A stretch of 64,000 nt of DNA from Lycocorax pyrrhopterus obiensis (lineage: Eukaryota; Chordata; Aves; Passeriformes; Paradisaeidae). The stretch spans positions 51,908,975 through 51,972,974 of the forward strand of contig JACSVZ010000007.1 of NCBI GenBank assembly GCA_014706295.1. The letters run 5' to 3'. A model generated the notes under the pieces. It had not been told where the DNA came from and did not search any database. It saw only the letters and a list, made by a program, of their open reading frames with translations. Numbering within the stretch: the stretch's first letter is position 1; every line of letters begins with the position of its first letter. Both the position numbers and the translations under genes were made by a program. Shown here in pieces: positions 1 to 12,167 of this stretch.

Positions 1-3000
1 TCCATGGACTGTTGGCCTGGTACAGCACGCCCTGGGAGCACCGTGTATGTCACGCAGCCATGGAAGAGATGTAGGGACCACGTTTAGATCCGTGTCTCAC
101 GTGAAGTAATCTAGGTCAATACAGGACATGTAAGGAGACAGCCTGACACACAGGAAGGATGGGATGCTCCTCTCATATTGCCAGGGGATGTACTGAAAAT
201 AATACATTTACAGTTGGCTTCAAATAGCCAGGTGATGTTTAAGCAAGAATAAAAGCTGCAGGTACGTTGTGCAAACCAGCTCTTCTCTAACCAGACATCC
301 TTTATGTGAATAGCAAAGACAGCAATTTAGAAAGCACCATTTCACAGCATGCTTTCAGAGGCTGTGTCTCCCCATCTTCTTGCTTAGTGCCTGCATTAAC
401 CTCATTCCTGAAGTCCCAGGACCTCTGACTCATACAGCTGAATTCATAAAAAATGTAAGCCTTCACTATGTGGGATTTTTGCCTGCTTCCTTCCAAGTGC
501 ATGTTTTAGTGTCTCATTGAACCTGGCTTACCCAGCCTGTGCTATGGCAAGTTACATTACCTGGAACAGGGACCCAGAGAAATTGTTTCATTTAGACAAA
601 AACAAGAGGAAAATAAAGATACCAAAGGCATGTACCATACTCTAGCCTACCAGATTTCTGTACGTACTGCAAAAATGCCTGGAAAAAGCCTGTCCAAAAG
701 AAGGCAGCCAGCATAAAAAGGTATGTTGCTAACAGTTGCTCAGCTGTTTACTGCTCAGCAGAAAGAAGGACCAACATGCACAACACAGGAGCCCAGCGGG
801 GCACACACGAGATGCATCAGCATGGCTTCTTTGACTCAAATCCCATTCTGAACATAAAGCATCCTCTCTGAGCACAGAACCCTTCCTTTCATCTACTTTT
901 ATGAAGCACTCAGAAGACAAAGGAGCAGAGGTCCTCTGAATTACACAGCTCTGGAGGGACACATGGTAATTTTTTGCAGTTCTCTGGCCTAAACCTGAGC
1001 CACCCCAGGAATAAAGGATCGGATTCCTCTAAAACAAATAAAATAAAATTAAGCGATTTCACTACAAAATGTACAACACCTCACTGTTCCCTCCACCTTT
1101 CCCACTCTGGCTTGTGAACTAAAGTGCAGTTCTCATCACAACTACCTACGCCATACACCATAACTTGCCCTACTTCCTTTGACACTGAGCATTATATTTG
1201 TGCACGAGAGATTTATCTCTGTTCTCACAAACTGAACAGGCCTATTCACTTCCTGGCTCAGGCACACAAACACATCCGCACGAATCTGACAGAAAGCGAG
1301 AAGAAAAGTGATGACAAAAAGCTACTGCTGAAGGGGCAGGAGGAAACTCCATCCTGAATATGCCAGGTGAGGCTGTACAAGTGAACTGTTTAGCATATGT
1401 TATGTACAAATGAATGGCAATTTGCTGAGAGAAAGAAAGAATAATTGCAAACATTTATGCCTTGTGCATGCGTATAAAAAAAAATAAATCAGCTCTTAGG
1501 AAGCTGGTGCATTGCCCAACCAAAAAGGAAGGCACCTGACAAGCACTACCCCTAATTTTGTTGCTTTTTAGGTGATTGCTTCCTTCCTTCTCTTCCTGCA
1601 GTTGATTTCTTCTCTTTTTAGGAAGTGTTCACCAAGAGGCATTCAACTCTCTGAAAATGGATGGGAAAACAGTGGCAGCAGGGAAGAGGCTGGTCCCATC
1701 CTGCAAACCATCCCTGGTGGTTACTCTGCTGCAGAAACATGAAAGCCATTCTTGTCCCTTTGCTGAGTACGAACATCTACCACACTACAACTTCAAAAAG
1801 AGGTCTGCACCTCCGTCAGCCAACCAAGGTGTTTCTGGACATCATGGCTGCTGAGAGCCACGGTGGTGCCCAAACCTTGCCAACTGTGCCTAATTAAAGC
1901 AGTCTTCACTTATGCTGGTGTCTTGTGCAAAGTCCTGCACAAACATCATGAAAAAAGAAGACTCTAATTTGTTTGTGTCTTCTGTCAGAGCGGCACAAAC
2001 CATGTCATCAGAGGTGCCTCTTTGTAACCAAGCTATTCTCTCCCTTCCAAACTCCCAACACTCCCAAATGTTTAGTGAATCAAGGGGAAAAAATGGAGGT
2101 TATTACTGATGGGAACAACAAGGCACAACAAGGCACAAGAAAGAAGCCCTGCAATGAAAAAAAAAAACCTGTTCAATGAGATAGAACAGAAATGTTCTTC
2201 CCTTGCTTTCCCATAAGCTCCCTTTTTGCCTCATCTCCCACCAGATACCACCAAAGCCTGTTTGTGCTTAAACAAATATGGATCTCTTGCTGTGTCTCTC
2301 CCCTGGTCCTTACCTATGCTCTGAAGTCACCTACTCCTAATCCAGCCATCGTTCAGCAAACTCCAAAAGGACATAAATTCATTCATTCCAATAAGCAAGT
2401 TATAAAATCACCTTCATCCATCTTGTTCCTATATTTTAAATTTGATTGTGGCCAGAGAATTGCTGGCTGGGAATTACCCTTCCCCCACTCTTACATGCAC
2501 CCTTTAAAAATGCAAAATCTAGCCCTCTATTTCAATATTTCTGATGTCAGTGACCGGTGTCGGCTCTCCCCATACAGTAACTGCTTTAAAGCGCTGCATA
2601 CAGCACTGCATTAAAAATTAATTACACATGCTATTTTATTGATAGTGCATAATGTAATGAGCACCAGCTGTGCTAAACATCCAAACTCCTTTTTAAGACA
2701 GCTATAAAAAAAGAAAGAAACTGCACTTCCAAATGCTTCTCCTGTCAGAGGAGAAAAACAGCAACATCTTGGATGGATTTGAAACAGGATTCTTTGATTT
2801 AGCTCTCCATTTGGAGCGTTTGAAGAGTTCAGACTCTCGGGCTCAGTGTAGTGGTATGCGATCAAGTTAACTCAATGTTGGAACCATTGTCCTTACTGCA
2901 GGCAACGTTGCCTTGAATCTTTTTGCCCCAAGACTACCAGATTCAGTTCCACCCATTAATATTGCAATTAAGGGCTTTTCTTTTTTCCTGAGATGTCTGG

Positions 3001-6000
3001 AAATGGCAAGCATCCGCTTTAAAGCACCTTTAAATATCACTATTGCTCCTGCTGGTTCTTAACTTGACATAATTAGGACTTACAAAGTTATAGCGATCAG
3101 CCATCTGTCTAGAACAAAGCCACAGCCATGCTCACATTGCCAGCGACCCTGCCCCATGCAGCACCCTCATTTTAGTCACCTCTTTGTAATCTTGAGGTCT
3201 CTTTGCTGCCTCTTGACAAACACACTATTCAGTCAAAAAAAATCAATCTGTGTTAGATCCACCTATTTTGAGTTTGGATCTGATTTTAATATCTAGTGAG
3301 ACAGGGAGCTGCATAGACAGCAGGTCACATATGATTTTAATACTTGGATAGATAAATGAACACATAGATTGAGAGATAGGTGTAAAGATGGACGCACGCA
3401 CTCAGACTGATGCATTACTCTTTTCAGTGTATACATCTCTCGCACATCCCTGCACTCTGTAAGTACTGTCCACAAAGTCAATTCATAGCATGCATTAAAT
3501 ATTACACTAAAATAAATAAATACACATAACCATGACTAATAGGGACATCTTTCTTGACCGTCACCCAGTATTTTATGCAAACCTCTTCTTTATGCAGCAA
3601 AATGAAAAGATACATTTACAAAGGGTCTCGGGGAAACTATAGACCTTTGTCTGTTCTCCAATACTTACACCAAATTCCTCTTTCTCCTCTCAAAAAAGCA
3701 CCCAGTGCTGAAGGGAAATCAAGTTTTATTGCACTTTTTTTTTTTTTTGAGACTCCACTCCGCAAAAAATGAAGAGTAGAGTATCAACCATTGTCCTGGG
3801 ACGTGATGAGTTAGAAGGTTTTTGCTGGATGAGTTTGCATTCTCTGCTCTGATTACTGTTTTGTTTTCCATTGATCCTCCTGTGTTAATAAAACCCAGTC
3901 TGGAGTGAACAAAAGCTTGCTTCTTGTTCAAGTAAGAAATGTGCCGAGTGCATACCATATCATTAACATAAAAGTTTTTGAAATAATACTTCTTTCTAGA
4001 CAGACTGTATTAATTGCATCAAGCTTTTTACAGCAGGGTGGTCTAATCTAGCTCTTCTCATTGGCTGACTCCAGTTATAAAACCAACATAAAATGAATAT
4101 GGTGATATAATAGATGGAGGGAAAAGTATTCTTTTAAAACCTATGATTTACTTATAGGGACTGCTTTTATCTTTACTGTCACCTTAACCTCTGCCAAGAA
4201 AATACCAGACTAGTTAAATGAAGCAGTAAGTAGAATTTCAGTAGCCAAGTAAATTGATATTAACTTTACAAGATGACTGTGATTTTCAGAATGTCCTAAT
4301 GACTAACACAGCTGATTCCTTGAATTAGCAGGAGCTTGTTCCTCTCTTCTGAGATATGGCCCCATGCCTTCCTCTGTTTTAGACCTTAAATTTCACAGCC
4401 CTGTCCATTAATCACTGCTGTCCATGCCCACTTGCTGTTTTTATACATGCAACTAAGTATCGTAATTGCTTTCCACCTCCTTCCATCAGCCTGCATGTGG
4501 GAAGGAAGCAGTTTCACTGGTTAGATGAATATATGTGTATTGGACAGATTTAATAATCTTTACAGGGGTATATAAAACCCTCACTCGTAGGCCCAGGTCC
4601 AAAGAATTTGGATCGGGTATATATCTGAATGCAGGCACAGGGGATAAATTATTCTCTGTGCCATTACAATCCTCTTTGTCTTAGGCTGACTACAATCCTC
4701 TTCCTGGGGCTTTTGCACCACAGTATCTTCAAGGCAGGACTTTTTTCTTTGGAGAGCACACTGTAAACTGCCGTGCACTTCTGCGCTGAGACTTTCAATG
4801 CTCATTTCTCGTTAACTTTAATGGGAAATGGGCATCCAAATCTCTTAGGCAGCTTTGACAATTTAAGCCTTAATGTACAATATTAATAAATCAGCATCAT
4901 AAAAAGAGCCTTATGAAGATGTATTGTGAAAAAATAGCCCCACAAAAAGCATTGCAGTGTATGTATGCATGTACACAGGCATATACTTTTCTTTACATAA
5001 TTATGTCTCTCAACAATCATTTGCATGTCTCTGTTATGCAAAAAAAAACTGTGTGTGTTTTACAGTTACTCTGAGCAGTTGCAATTCATTGAAATGAAAT
5101 AAAAAGCAGGCTCAAAAAAAGCACCCTAATCTGGCAAGGGGTACAGCAAAATGAATGCTTTGCCCATTTATATTTTAGATCCAAGCTACACAACCCTGTG
5201 AATTTCATTACTCTATTCCAACTTCTAATTAAATAGGCACTAAAAACATTTGAACAGGAGAACCCAATTCAACAGACAAAAGCTTCTGGGGCAAAATATA
5301 TAAATAAATAAATAGACTGAGAGAGATTGAACCAGTGGTAGAGATTTTTTTTAAAATCACATGAAGAAATATAGACCTTTACTTGCAAATTCCTTGTCCT
5401 GGGGTGCCCTGAACACGAAGAACTGAACAAAGACAGAGGGGACCACGATCAGCACCGGCTGAGCAGCAGAGTGGACATCCAAGCAGACCTCCCAGCACCA
5501 TTTGCTGTGATTGAAACTATCAGCAGCATGTTTTCTAAAGATCGCTAACAGCTCTGGATGAGGCAGCACGACTTCCTCTGTGCATGACTGAACACTACTC
5601 AGCATCCCAGACATTCACTCTTATCTAGGTCGGAGATTTCCAAATGCAGTTTTTCAGATATATGTCCCCCAAATCCCACCGGTAGCCAGTCATTTGGATT
5701 CTCCAGCACAAACTGCTCTGAGGTACTCTTGAGGGCCCGGTTTGTGAGTGCCCAGCAAAGATTTTGGAGTACCTGCAACTTCAAGCCATCAGAGTTGCAG
5801 TCTGCTTGAGAACTGCATGGAAAATCTCCAGGTACTGAATTAAATCAATGCTGAAAAACAAGAAAGGTAAGAAATTATGAAGGATGAGGGGAGGCGGGAA
5901 CTGCTGATGGCTTTTGTTCAAAGAAGTAACCAATTCCTCAGAAGCAAGAACAGGGCTGACAGAATAAAAGGCTAATCAAGTCAGAGAGACAAGCTGATCT

Positions 6001-8289
6001 CTAAAGCTGGAGCAAGTGACTGTTGTAAATGTCTATATTAAAAAAGAGGGCACAATGCAGGGATTGTCACTAGATTATTAATCAACATAAAGAACTCACT
6101 TTTCTTTCATTTCCACAAAACATTTTGGGGTACAGAAAGATCCCATAACCCTTGCCGTGGGGTTTAAGCCATGCCTAGGCTCACATACAGTGAATACTAT
6201 GGGAGCTAAGAAAGGGTTAAGTAGACATAATCTCCTTTTTCAAGGGAAGAAAATGTTTCTTTCAAGCAGTCCTTGACCAACTACTGTCATAAACATGTAG
6301 CATGCACTTTGATAAAACCTATTCTCTAAGTGTCGCCGACTGCAGCGGTAATTACAGGAAGCCATGATAACAGCTCTCTCTCTCTCCACAGAGCTGGCAT
6401 CGCTCTCCCAGCAAACAGGCAATTCTGAAAACTCACAGCACAGAACTCCAAAGTGAGAACTCCAAGTACGCAAACTACAAAAGCCTCACCTTCCCCGCAT
6501 CCTTTAATAAGTTATTCCTTCCTTCCTTTTCTATTTTTAGTTGTACTTGCTTCCATTCCCACTAGCTGCTGGCATCAGAAGCAAGAGGGAACCAGGGCAT
6601 CCAGTTCAGTGTTACAACTACCTGTCTCCCGACGGCTTGTGTGCGTATACTACACCAGTTAAGACAGAGGACAGCAAAACATGAGACCAGTTCCAGTTTG
6701 GTTTACTGGTTCCTGGGAGGAGAGAAGGCAGGGCACAGGGAAGCTTTCTGACTTTCTGATCCAACGCTCACCATCTGCAAGAGCCTGTCTGGACACTCAT
6801 CTCAGGCCAGTTGGTCAATCTGCCAAGGCTGATGAAGCAGAGTTTGACCCTCTGCCACCCTGCATACAGCAGCTTGGATAGAAAATTTAACCAGACCCCT
6901 AATTTACTAACAGCACGTCACCACACAGCACATTGCTACAAGCCCGGAGCCTGTGCCCCAGTGCAAGCAGATAGGCGCAGGCTGAGCATCTTCCAGGCCG
7001 CATGGGAGCCTTCTCTGTGTGCCCTGAGCTTCACTCAGGATCTATATAGCACCCTGCAGAGTGCTCTTAGCCTCCTCCTGAGAATATTTCATCTTTCAAG
7101 ATCCAGGGTTTCCAAGATACAAATTTAAATTTCTTGCAAAACTTTATATCTCTCTTTATTACATCAATGAGAGATGTACAGGAACATTCTCATGATATAC
7201 AACATACTGTAGCCAGGTGGTCCACCACTGCTTGTGGAAGGAAAAAGCTAGCACAACAAAGTTTTGCCAGTTTCAGGGAGAAAATGAGGAGCCATTTTCC
7301 AAAGGCTTTACTCCTGACAGTCATTGCTCTCTCTCTAAATCCTTTGGTCCTCACACTTTACTTATCCAGCATCATTTAGGGAACTCCCTATTAAAACTAC
7401 ATGCACATTATCATGAATGAGAGCTGTGGGGTTTGGCCCACCACAGTGAGACTCCATAAACATTTGTGGATTTTGCCACATCTGTATTTTCTTTTAAACC
7501 CTCCCCATTTTCACCTCACCAGCCCACAGTTCAGCATAGACTGAGTCTTGCAACTGAGCCATGCTCAGAAACACCCACTGATTTCAAAGAGATCTCTGGG
7601 TCTGAAATGATGTGGTCTGGTGACAATATGTCCGTGTTCTCTTTGGCTAGCTTGGTGTGCCTTCATTTTCACATCACTTTCCCCTCCTTGTGGTGACAAA
7701 AGTCAGACATCCAAAAGGAATAAAGGAAAAGAAAAGCTGATGGGGTAGAGGCCAGGGATGCATGGTGAGTTACCAAGGAGCATTTTCTCAAAGCAGGGGA
7801 GAAAATAGCATGGAGCACATACATCCTGTGTGCACATGGATGCGGAGGAGAGCCTTTAATATGAATGATTGAGGAGGAAGGGCAAAAAAGAATAAAAGTA
7901 TCTCAGATGTTAAATGTTATCCAATTAAGCTTAAAATAAACAGCCTAGAGAGATGAAATCTTGATACTGGGGTATCACATTCTGTGAGGAGTCTCAGACA
8001 TTTGTTCACAACATGGCACAAACGGCAGTGGCCGCAGGTGACAACTGAGGGTGGGCAGGCAGGAGGGGAAGGATGGTGAAATGGAGGGAGTCATATGCCC
8101 TTTCCCACTCCCCATCCTCTTCCAGGGTGGAGACAGAAGGAGGAAGGAATGGGGGGGGGGGGCGGTTAGGGCATTTTCTCTGCCTTCCCCATGCGACCCA
8201 GCAAAGGCAGCTGTCCCACAGCAAAGACGACATCACTTGGCAGCACTACTGACCTTCAGATAGCAACAAAAAAAAAGTATTTCTATTAC
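1..8289 (-). other. BCL11B: BCL11B intron 3, 3'-incomplete
   Basis: This stretch is downstream of exon 3 in the gene's sense and continues past the left edge. It has a normal donor (GTAATA). I see no exon in it. It holds an ancient repeat fragment near 4,800-4,870, an 11-base G run at 8,152-8,162 (C-rich in the gene's sense, about 130 bases past the exon 3 donor), and complex AT-rich sequence at about 2,550-2,700 that could be constrained. Open frames up to 140 codons have no recognisable content. Confidence 0.9.
4795..4870. repeat. Ancient amniote repeat fragment
   Basis: The words TTAACTTTAATGGGAAATGG and GCATCCAAATCTCTTAGGCA, then CTTTGACAATTTAAGCC, follow the order of an old amniote repeat in which TTAATGGGAGTTAGGTGCC precedes CCTTTGAAAATCT. 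Recognition is from memory and the copy is short, so the family is left unnamed. Confidence 0.45.
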
Positions 8290-8505
8290 CTGACAACTGA
8301 CAATGACATCCAAATGTGCCTGACGTCTCAGTCTGAATCTCAGTCTGAGTCCCGCCAACTGAGACTGCACGTGCACCACAGCAGGGCAGGCTAAGGCAGG
8401 GCGGGAGGGAGGCCAGTGCGCGGAGAGGTGACGTGATCACGGATGTGTGAGGGTGGGAGGAGGCAGCTATGGGAGCCCCCGGCAGGTTTGCAGGCCTGGA
8501 CGGCC
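8290..8505 (-). CDS. BCL11B: BCL11B exon 3 (alternatively used cassette exon, long isoform)
   Basis: The minus strand shows a pyrimidine-rich acceptor (TTTTTTCTCCAG, with CTGAC about 30 bases upstream as a possible branch point), then 216 bases, then a donor CAG|GTAATA. Joined to exon 2 it codes residues 143-214: [20 protein letters not shown], then [17 protein letters not shown], a Cys-rich LPCCGAR stretch, [10 protein letters not shown], and FGCHCQLS. This matches the exon that separates long and short mammalian BCL11B isoforms (71 residues there, 72 here). It contains no zinc finger, is low in complexity and diverges more than exon 2. Because both ends are phase 1, inclusion or skipping keeps frame. 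A 12-bp tandem duplication near its 3' end gives the repeated xQTE. The next exon lies beyond the left edge. A 142-codon open frame overlapping on the same strand (8,391-8,819) is another reading frame and not coding. Confidence 0.94.
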
Positions 8506-9723
8506 CTGGAGAAAAAACAATAGAAAAAACTGTCAGTCGGATCTAAGTTTGAAGGGACAGAGGAGGCATCAAACAAGCGAAGTGGGGGCTGGCTGCCTAA
8601 CGCACAACACGCTTGGTCTGAACCCCTCTCTGGGTCCAGCTGAGGCTGGCGGGCTCTCGCTGGGTGGGGGAAGAATAAGAAGAGACCTGGAGGACCCGCA
8701 AACCCAGGCTGGGGGCCTGTGTGGGCATGGAGCGGGCTGAAGGTGGGGGATGGCCAGCCCTGGCACAGAGCAGAGCCAGAGGCGGCGGACGTCGCCACCA
8801 GCACTTGCTCAGGGACCAAATCAAAAGGGGGATAATTGTTTTATGGCTGTGTTAATGCACTGGGCTGACACAGAACTGGGCAGGCTTTCTGCCGAGCCAC
8901 TGCTGAAGCGAGCTCCACACACCAGCCCGGACAAAGTGCGGTGACTTAGAGCTCAAATGGCTTCAGTGAGGTGCCAGGAGCCGAGCTCCCAGAAGGAAGC
9001 CTTGGCGGCCATGAGCTGCCTTCCCGCTTGAGCTGCGGCCAGTTGTGCATTTTGCATGCCCCGATTATGCAGGCTGATTCCCTACTGAGCCTGCGAGGAA
9101 GGGAACAACCTTTTTCCTGGTAGCTAAAAGATGATATTGTAACCTCCAACTGTATTATTTATTTTTAACCCCTCTAGGAATCACCTGCCACTTAAAAGCT
9201 GTATTTAAGAGTTTTCTCCTGCTCCACTGGAAATGCTTGCTCCTCCTGGCAGTAGGCCAAACTGAACTCTGTGACTTTGAAAAACTAAGATACAAGTCTT
9301 AAATATCGACATACACCTGCACAAATACAGACACACACACACATAGAATCACGTAGGAGTTATGTTTTTGGCTGGCACAAATTAGCAGCGTTTAAAGGGA
9401 AGCTGAGTGAACAGCACCACTTTCTATCCATTGGGAATCCCAACCCCTCCATTTGAAACTATGCCTGCCACTTAGTTATTAACTAAAGGGTAGCTACTAA
9501 TCAAGGCCAGTTTCTAAATGAAGATATGTGGTGGAGTAGTCGCCATTAAAAAGCTGGCATTTGCCAACAGTTACCGCACAGTGGTAGATCAGAAACCACA
9601 GTTTCCCCTATATTTAGATCAGGAAATATGTGTGCTAATTGTGGGGTACCTTCTGGCAAATGCTTTCTTTCTAAATGGTGTCATCTCTGGCTGTGCATGA
9701 GTGTGCACCTTGCAGATAGACGC

Positions 9724-9876
9724 ATACACCATGGCAGCAAGGAGAAATATTTAACTGTGTTCCCTCCAACCCTAGAAAAAACAACATTTCCTAAAGGAAC
9801 CTACACTGTGGCAGCAAGGAAGAATATTTAACCATGCTCCTTCTGACCCTAAACATGCAACATTTTCCAAGGGAGT
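9724..9876. repeat. Imperfect tandem duplication, 77-bp period
   Basis: The block starting ATGGCAGCAAGGAGAAATAT (9,731) recurs 77 bases later as TGTGGCAGCAAGGAAGAATAT (9,808). The two units continue in register through TTTAAC, TCC-CT-C-ACCCTA and CAACATTT. They are clearly similar but carry many substitutions, so the duplication is not recent. It lies in intron 2, 1.3 kb from exon 3. Confidence 0.8.
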
Positions 9877-11192
9877 CTCTCCACCTTGAGAGTCCCTATT
9901 CTGAAACCAGGCCTGCATGTTGATCTGACAGCTACACATGTGAGGCAAATGGGGATACTTCATCCTTGGCACAGCATCCAGCGCTCCAGTCTGCAAGGAC
10001 TGCATTTGATTTTGACGTTTATCTTAAATGGCTAAGAGACCACCAGTGCAAAACATTTGTGTGAAGCTTTTGCCAAAACCACAAGTGAAGAGTCTAAATT
10101 CCCTGTGTAAATACTTGAGCTTCAAGCATCAAGGATAAAATTTGTGCTCTTTTGTGAGGACTGGTTTTAAATACAAGCCATCTCTGTGGCTTGTGGGACA
10201 AGGAAGGACTTTTTTTTTTATTTTGGGAGCTCTGTTTGACTTTTGTAACTCTTTGATCTCTCTGGAAGTACTATACAAGCAGGTAATGAGAACTGCTATC
10301 CAGCTCATACCTACATTGCAGTTTTGGCAAGACGGTGCACTATGCATGTGGAAACTGATGTTGGGCATGGATTTCTATGTGTGTAGACACCACTCTACTG
10401 CCACTGTAACAGATATGAATAATAAGTTTGCTTTTTTCATGGAATAAGCAAATAATAATACAGATTCCCTCCAATGACTTAATGATTGTATCTTATATTC
10501 CTAATTAATAAAAATAGCTAGGCTGTGTTGAGCTGCCTGGGCACTTGTCCTTGCTTGGAAAGTCATGAGCTTGAAATAGAGATTTAGAGTAGAACCACAG
10601 GGCAGCTACATCTCAGGTTACACTGAGCTGTGTCTGTGGTCCCACCATGACTAAGGGCACAGGTCTTGCAGTCACTTGGCCCTCTATACATCATGATGTC
10701 TTACTATGGGTTTTGAAGGAGATAATCACACAGAGAAACTATATGAAGCCCACCAAATTCACCATCCAACTCCACTGCATGGGGCTTTAATGTGGAGGTC
10801 GGTGGGCCCTGGCACATAACACTACCCTGAGAGTAACAGCCTCTTCTCTAGCCCTATTGTGTCCCACCTGTCTACTGGCAATGAATTTAATGCAATCTGC
10901 ACAGCCCTGAGGTGTGCAAGAAGATGCAAAAAGCTCTCACCAAGTGGGTACAGGGAGGCCCTCCCGGATCTTACTAAGCACATCTCTGATGTGGAAAGGG
11001 AATAAAGGTCTCAAATAGGAGGTTTCTCACCATCTGGTCAAAGAGATGCTGTAAGACCCTCCCAAAAGAGGTATTGGGGGCAAAACAGTAATCTCTTTTA
11101 ACAAGTTACCTAACAATTTTAACAGGACTGTGTGAACCAGATGCCAGTGAATGGATGGAACTAAACCTGTTACTCAGAAGGTCTTTTTCTTG

Positions 11193-11509
11193 TCCTCAGC
11201 CTGGAGAGGAGAGGCTCTGGGGTAACCTTACAGCAGCCTTCCAGTATCTGAAGGAGTCTGACAAGGGAGAGAGTAAGGGACTTTTTACAAGATATGTAGT
11301 GATAGGACAAGGGACAATGGCATTAAACTGACAGAGATAGGTGTAGATTAGGTTTCAGAAAGAAATTCTTCACTGCGAGGGTGGTGAGAGACTGGAACAA
11401 GTCGCCCAGAGAAGCTGTGCTCAAGACTAGGTTGAATGGGTCTTTTAGGTGGCCCTGACCATGGCAAGGGGTCTGTTCCACCACAAACCATTCTGTGATT
11501 CTATGATTT
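11193..11509 (+). mobile_element. CR1-type LINE, 5'-truncated copy with intact 3' end
   Basis: The sequence runs from CAGCCTGGAGAGGAGAGG through GCAGCCTTCCAGTATCTGAA, a GACAAGGGACAATGGC block, AAATTCTTCACTGCGAGGGT, CCCAGAGAAGCTGTG and CCATGGCAAGG to CCATTCTGTGATTCTATGAT. This order is that of the bird CR1 3' region, ending in the octamer repeats ATTCTGTG (11,490) and ATTCTATG (11,498). Compared with the consensus as I remember it, a segment before the end is shortened. It is in intron 2, antisense to BCL11B, with no coding capacity. It is the main evidence for a bird or close sauropsid genome. Confidence 0.88.
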
Positions 11510-12101
11510 GATGTATATGTGAGGAAATCTAAAAATTGTTAACCTAGCATCACAAAAGAAAGTATTGGCAAAGGAGAAGAAGAGTGGACCTAGACAGACT
11601 CTGGCAGATGATCAGGGATTACCACCACCAGTCCCCAGTCCAGCACTAAGAGACAAATATCATGCAGCTGCCAGACCAGGAGACTTGAGTCTGCCCCTAC
11701 AGGCAAAGTCAAATCAGGTGATTTGTCCTCCTCTTTACTACCACTTCAAGGTTTACTTCTTTGTTACTAATCAGGACAGTCCTACGGAATCAGACCAAGT
11801 GGAAAATCATGAAGATGGAAATCATATCCAGTGGCCTCAAGAAAAGGCAGGGAGAAAACAAGGGGTCCACCATTAGGTACATGATACCTCTTCACAGCTA
11901 TAGAAAAAATAAGTTGTGTTCAAAAATACTCAACTTGTATCTGCTAGGAACATATTCCCATTTCATCTCTTCAGCTCCTCTCTGTGGGATCCTATGTGTG
12001 ACTTTTATCCCATAAAGGGTCTATTTAAAGCTGAAAATGGAGGCTCTTCAACTTAACTGTTACAGGTGACAGACAAACACAAAAAGAACAAACATAAAAA
12101 T

Positions 12102-12167
12102 ATAGAGATAGATAGATAGATAGATACATACATACATAAATGCATACATACATGCATACATACATAG
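12102..12167. repeat. Tetranucleotide microsatellite (GATA)n/(CATA)n
   Basis: A pure GATA run of about five units passes into interrupted CATA/CATG units. Compound tetranucleotide repeat in intron 2, likely polymorphic. Confidence 0.9.

Noticed and set aside
8391..8819. 142-codon minus-strand open frame overlapping exon 3
   Set aside because: Different frame from the exon 3 coding sequence. The exon 3 frame matches BCL11B and has correct splice sites.
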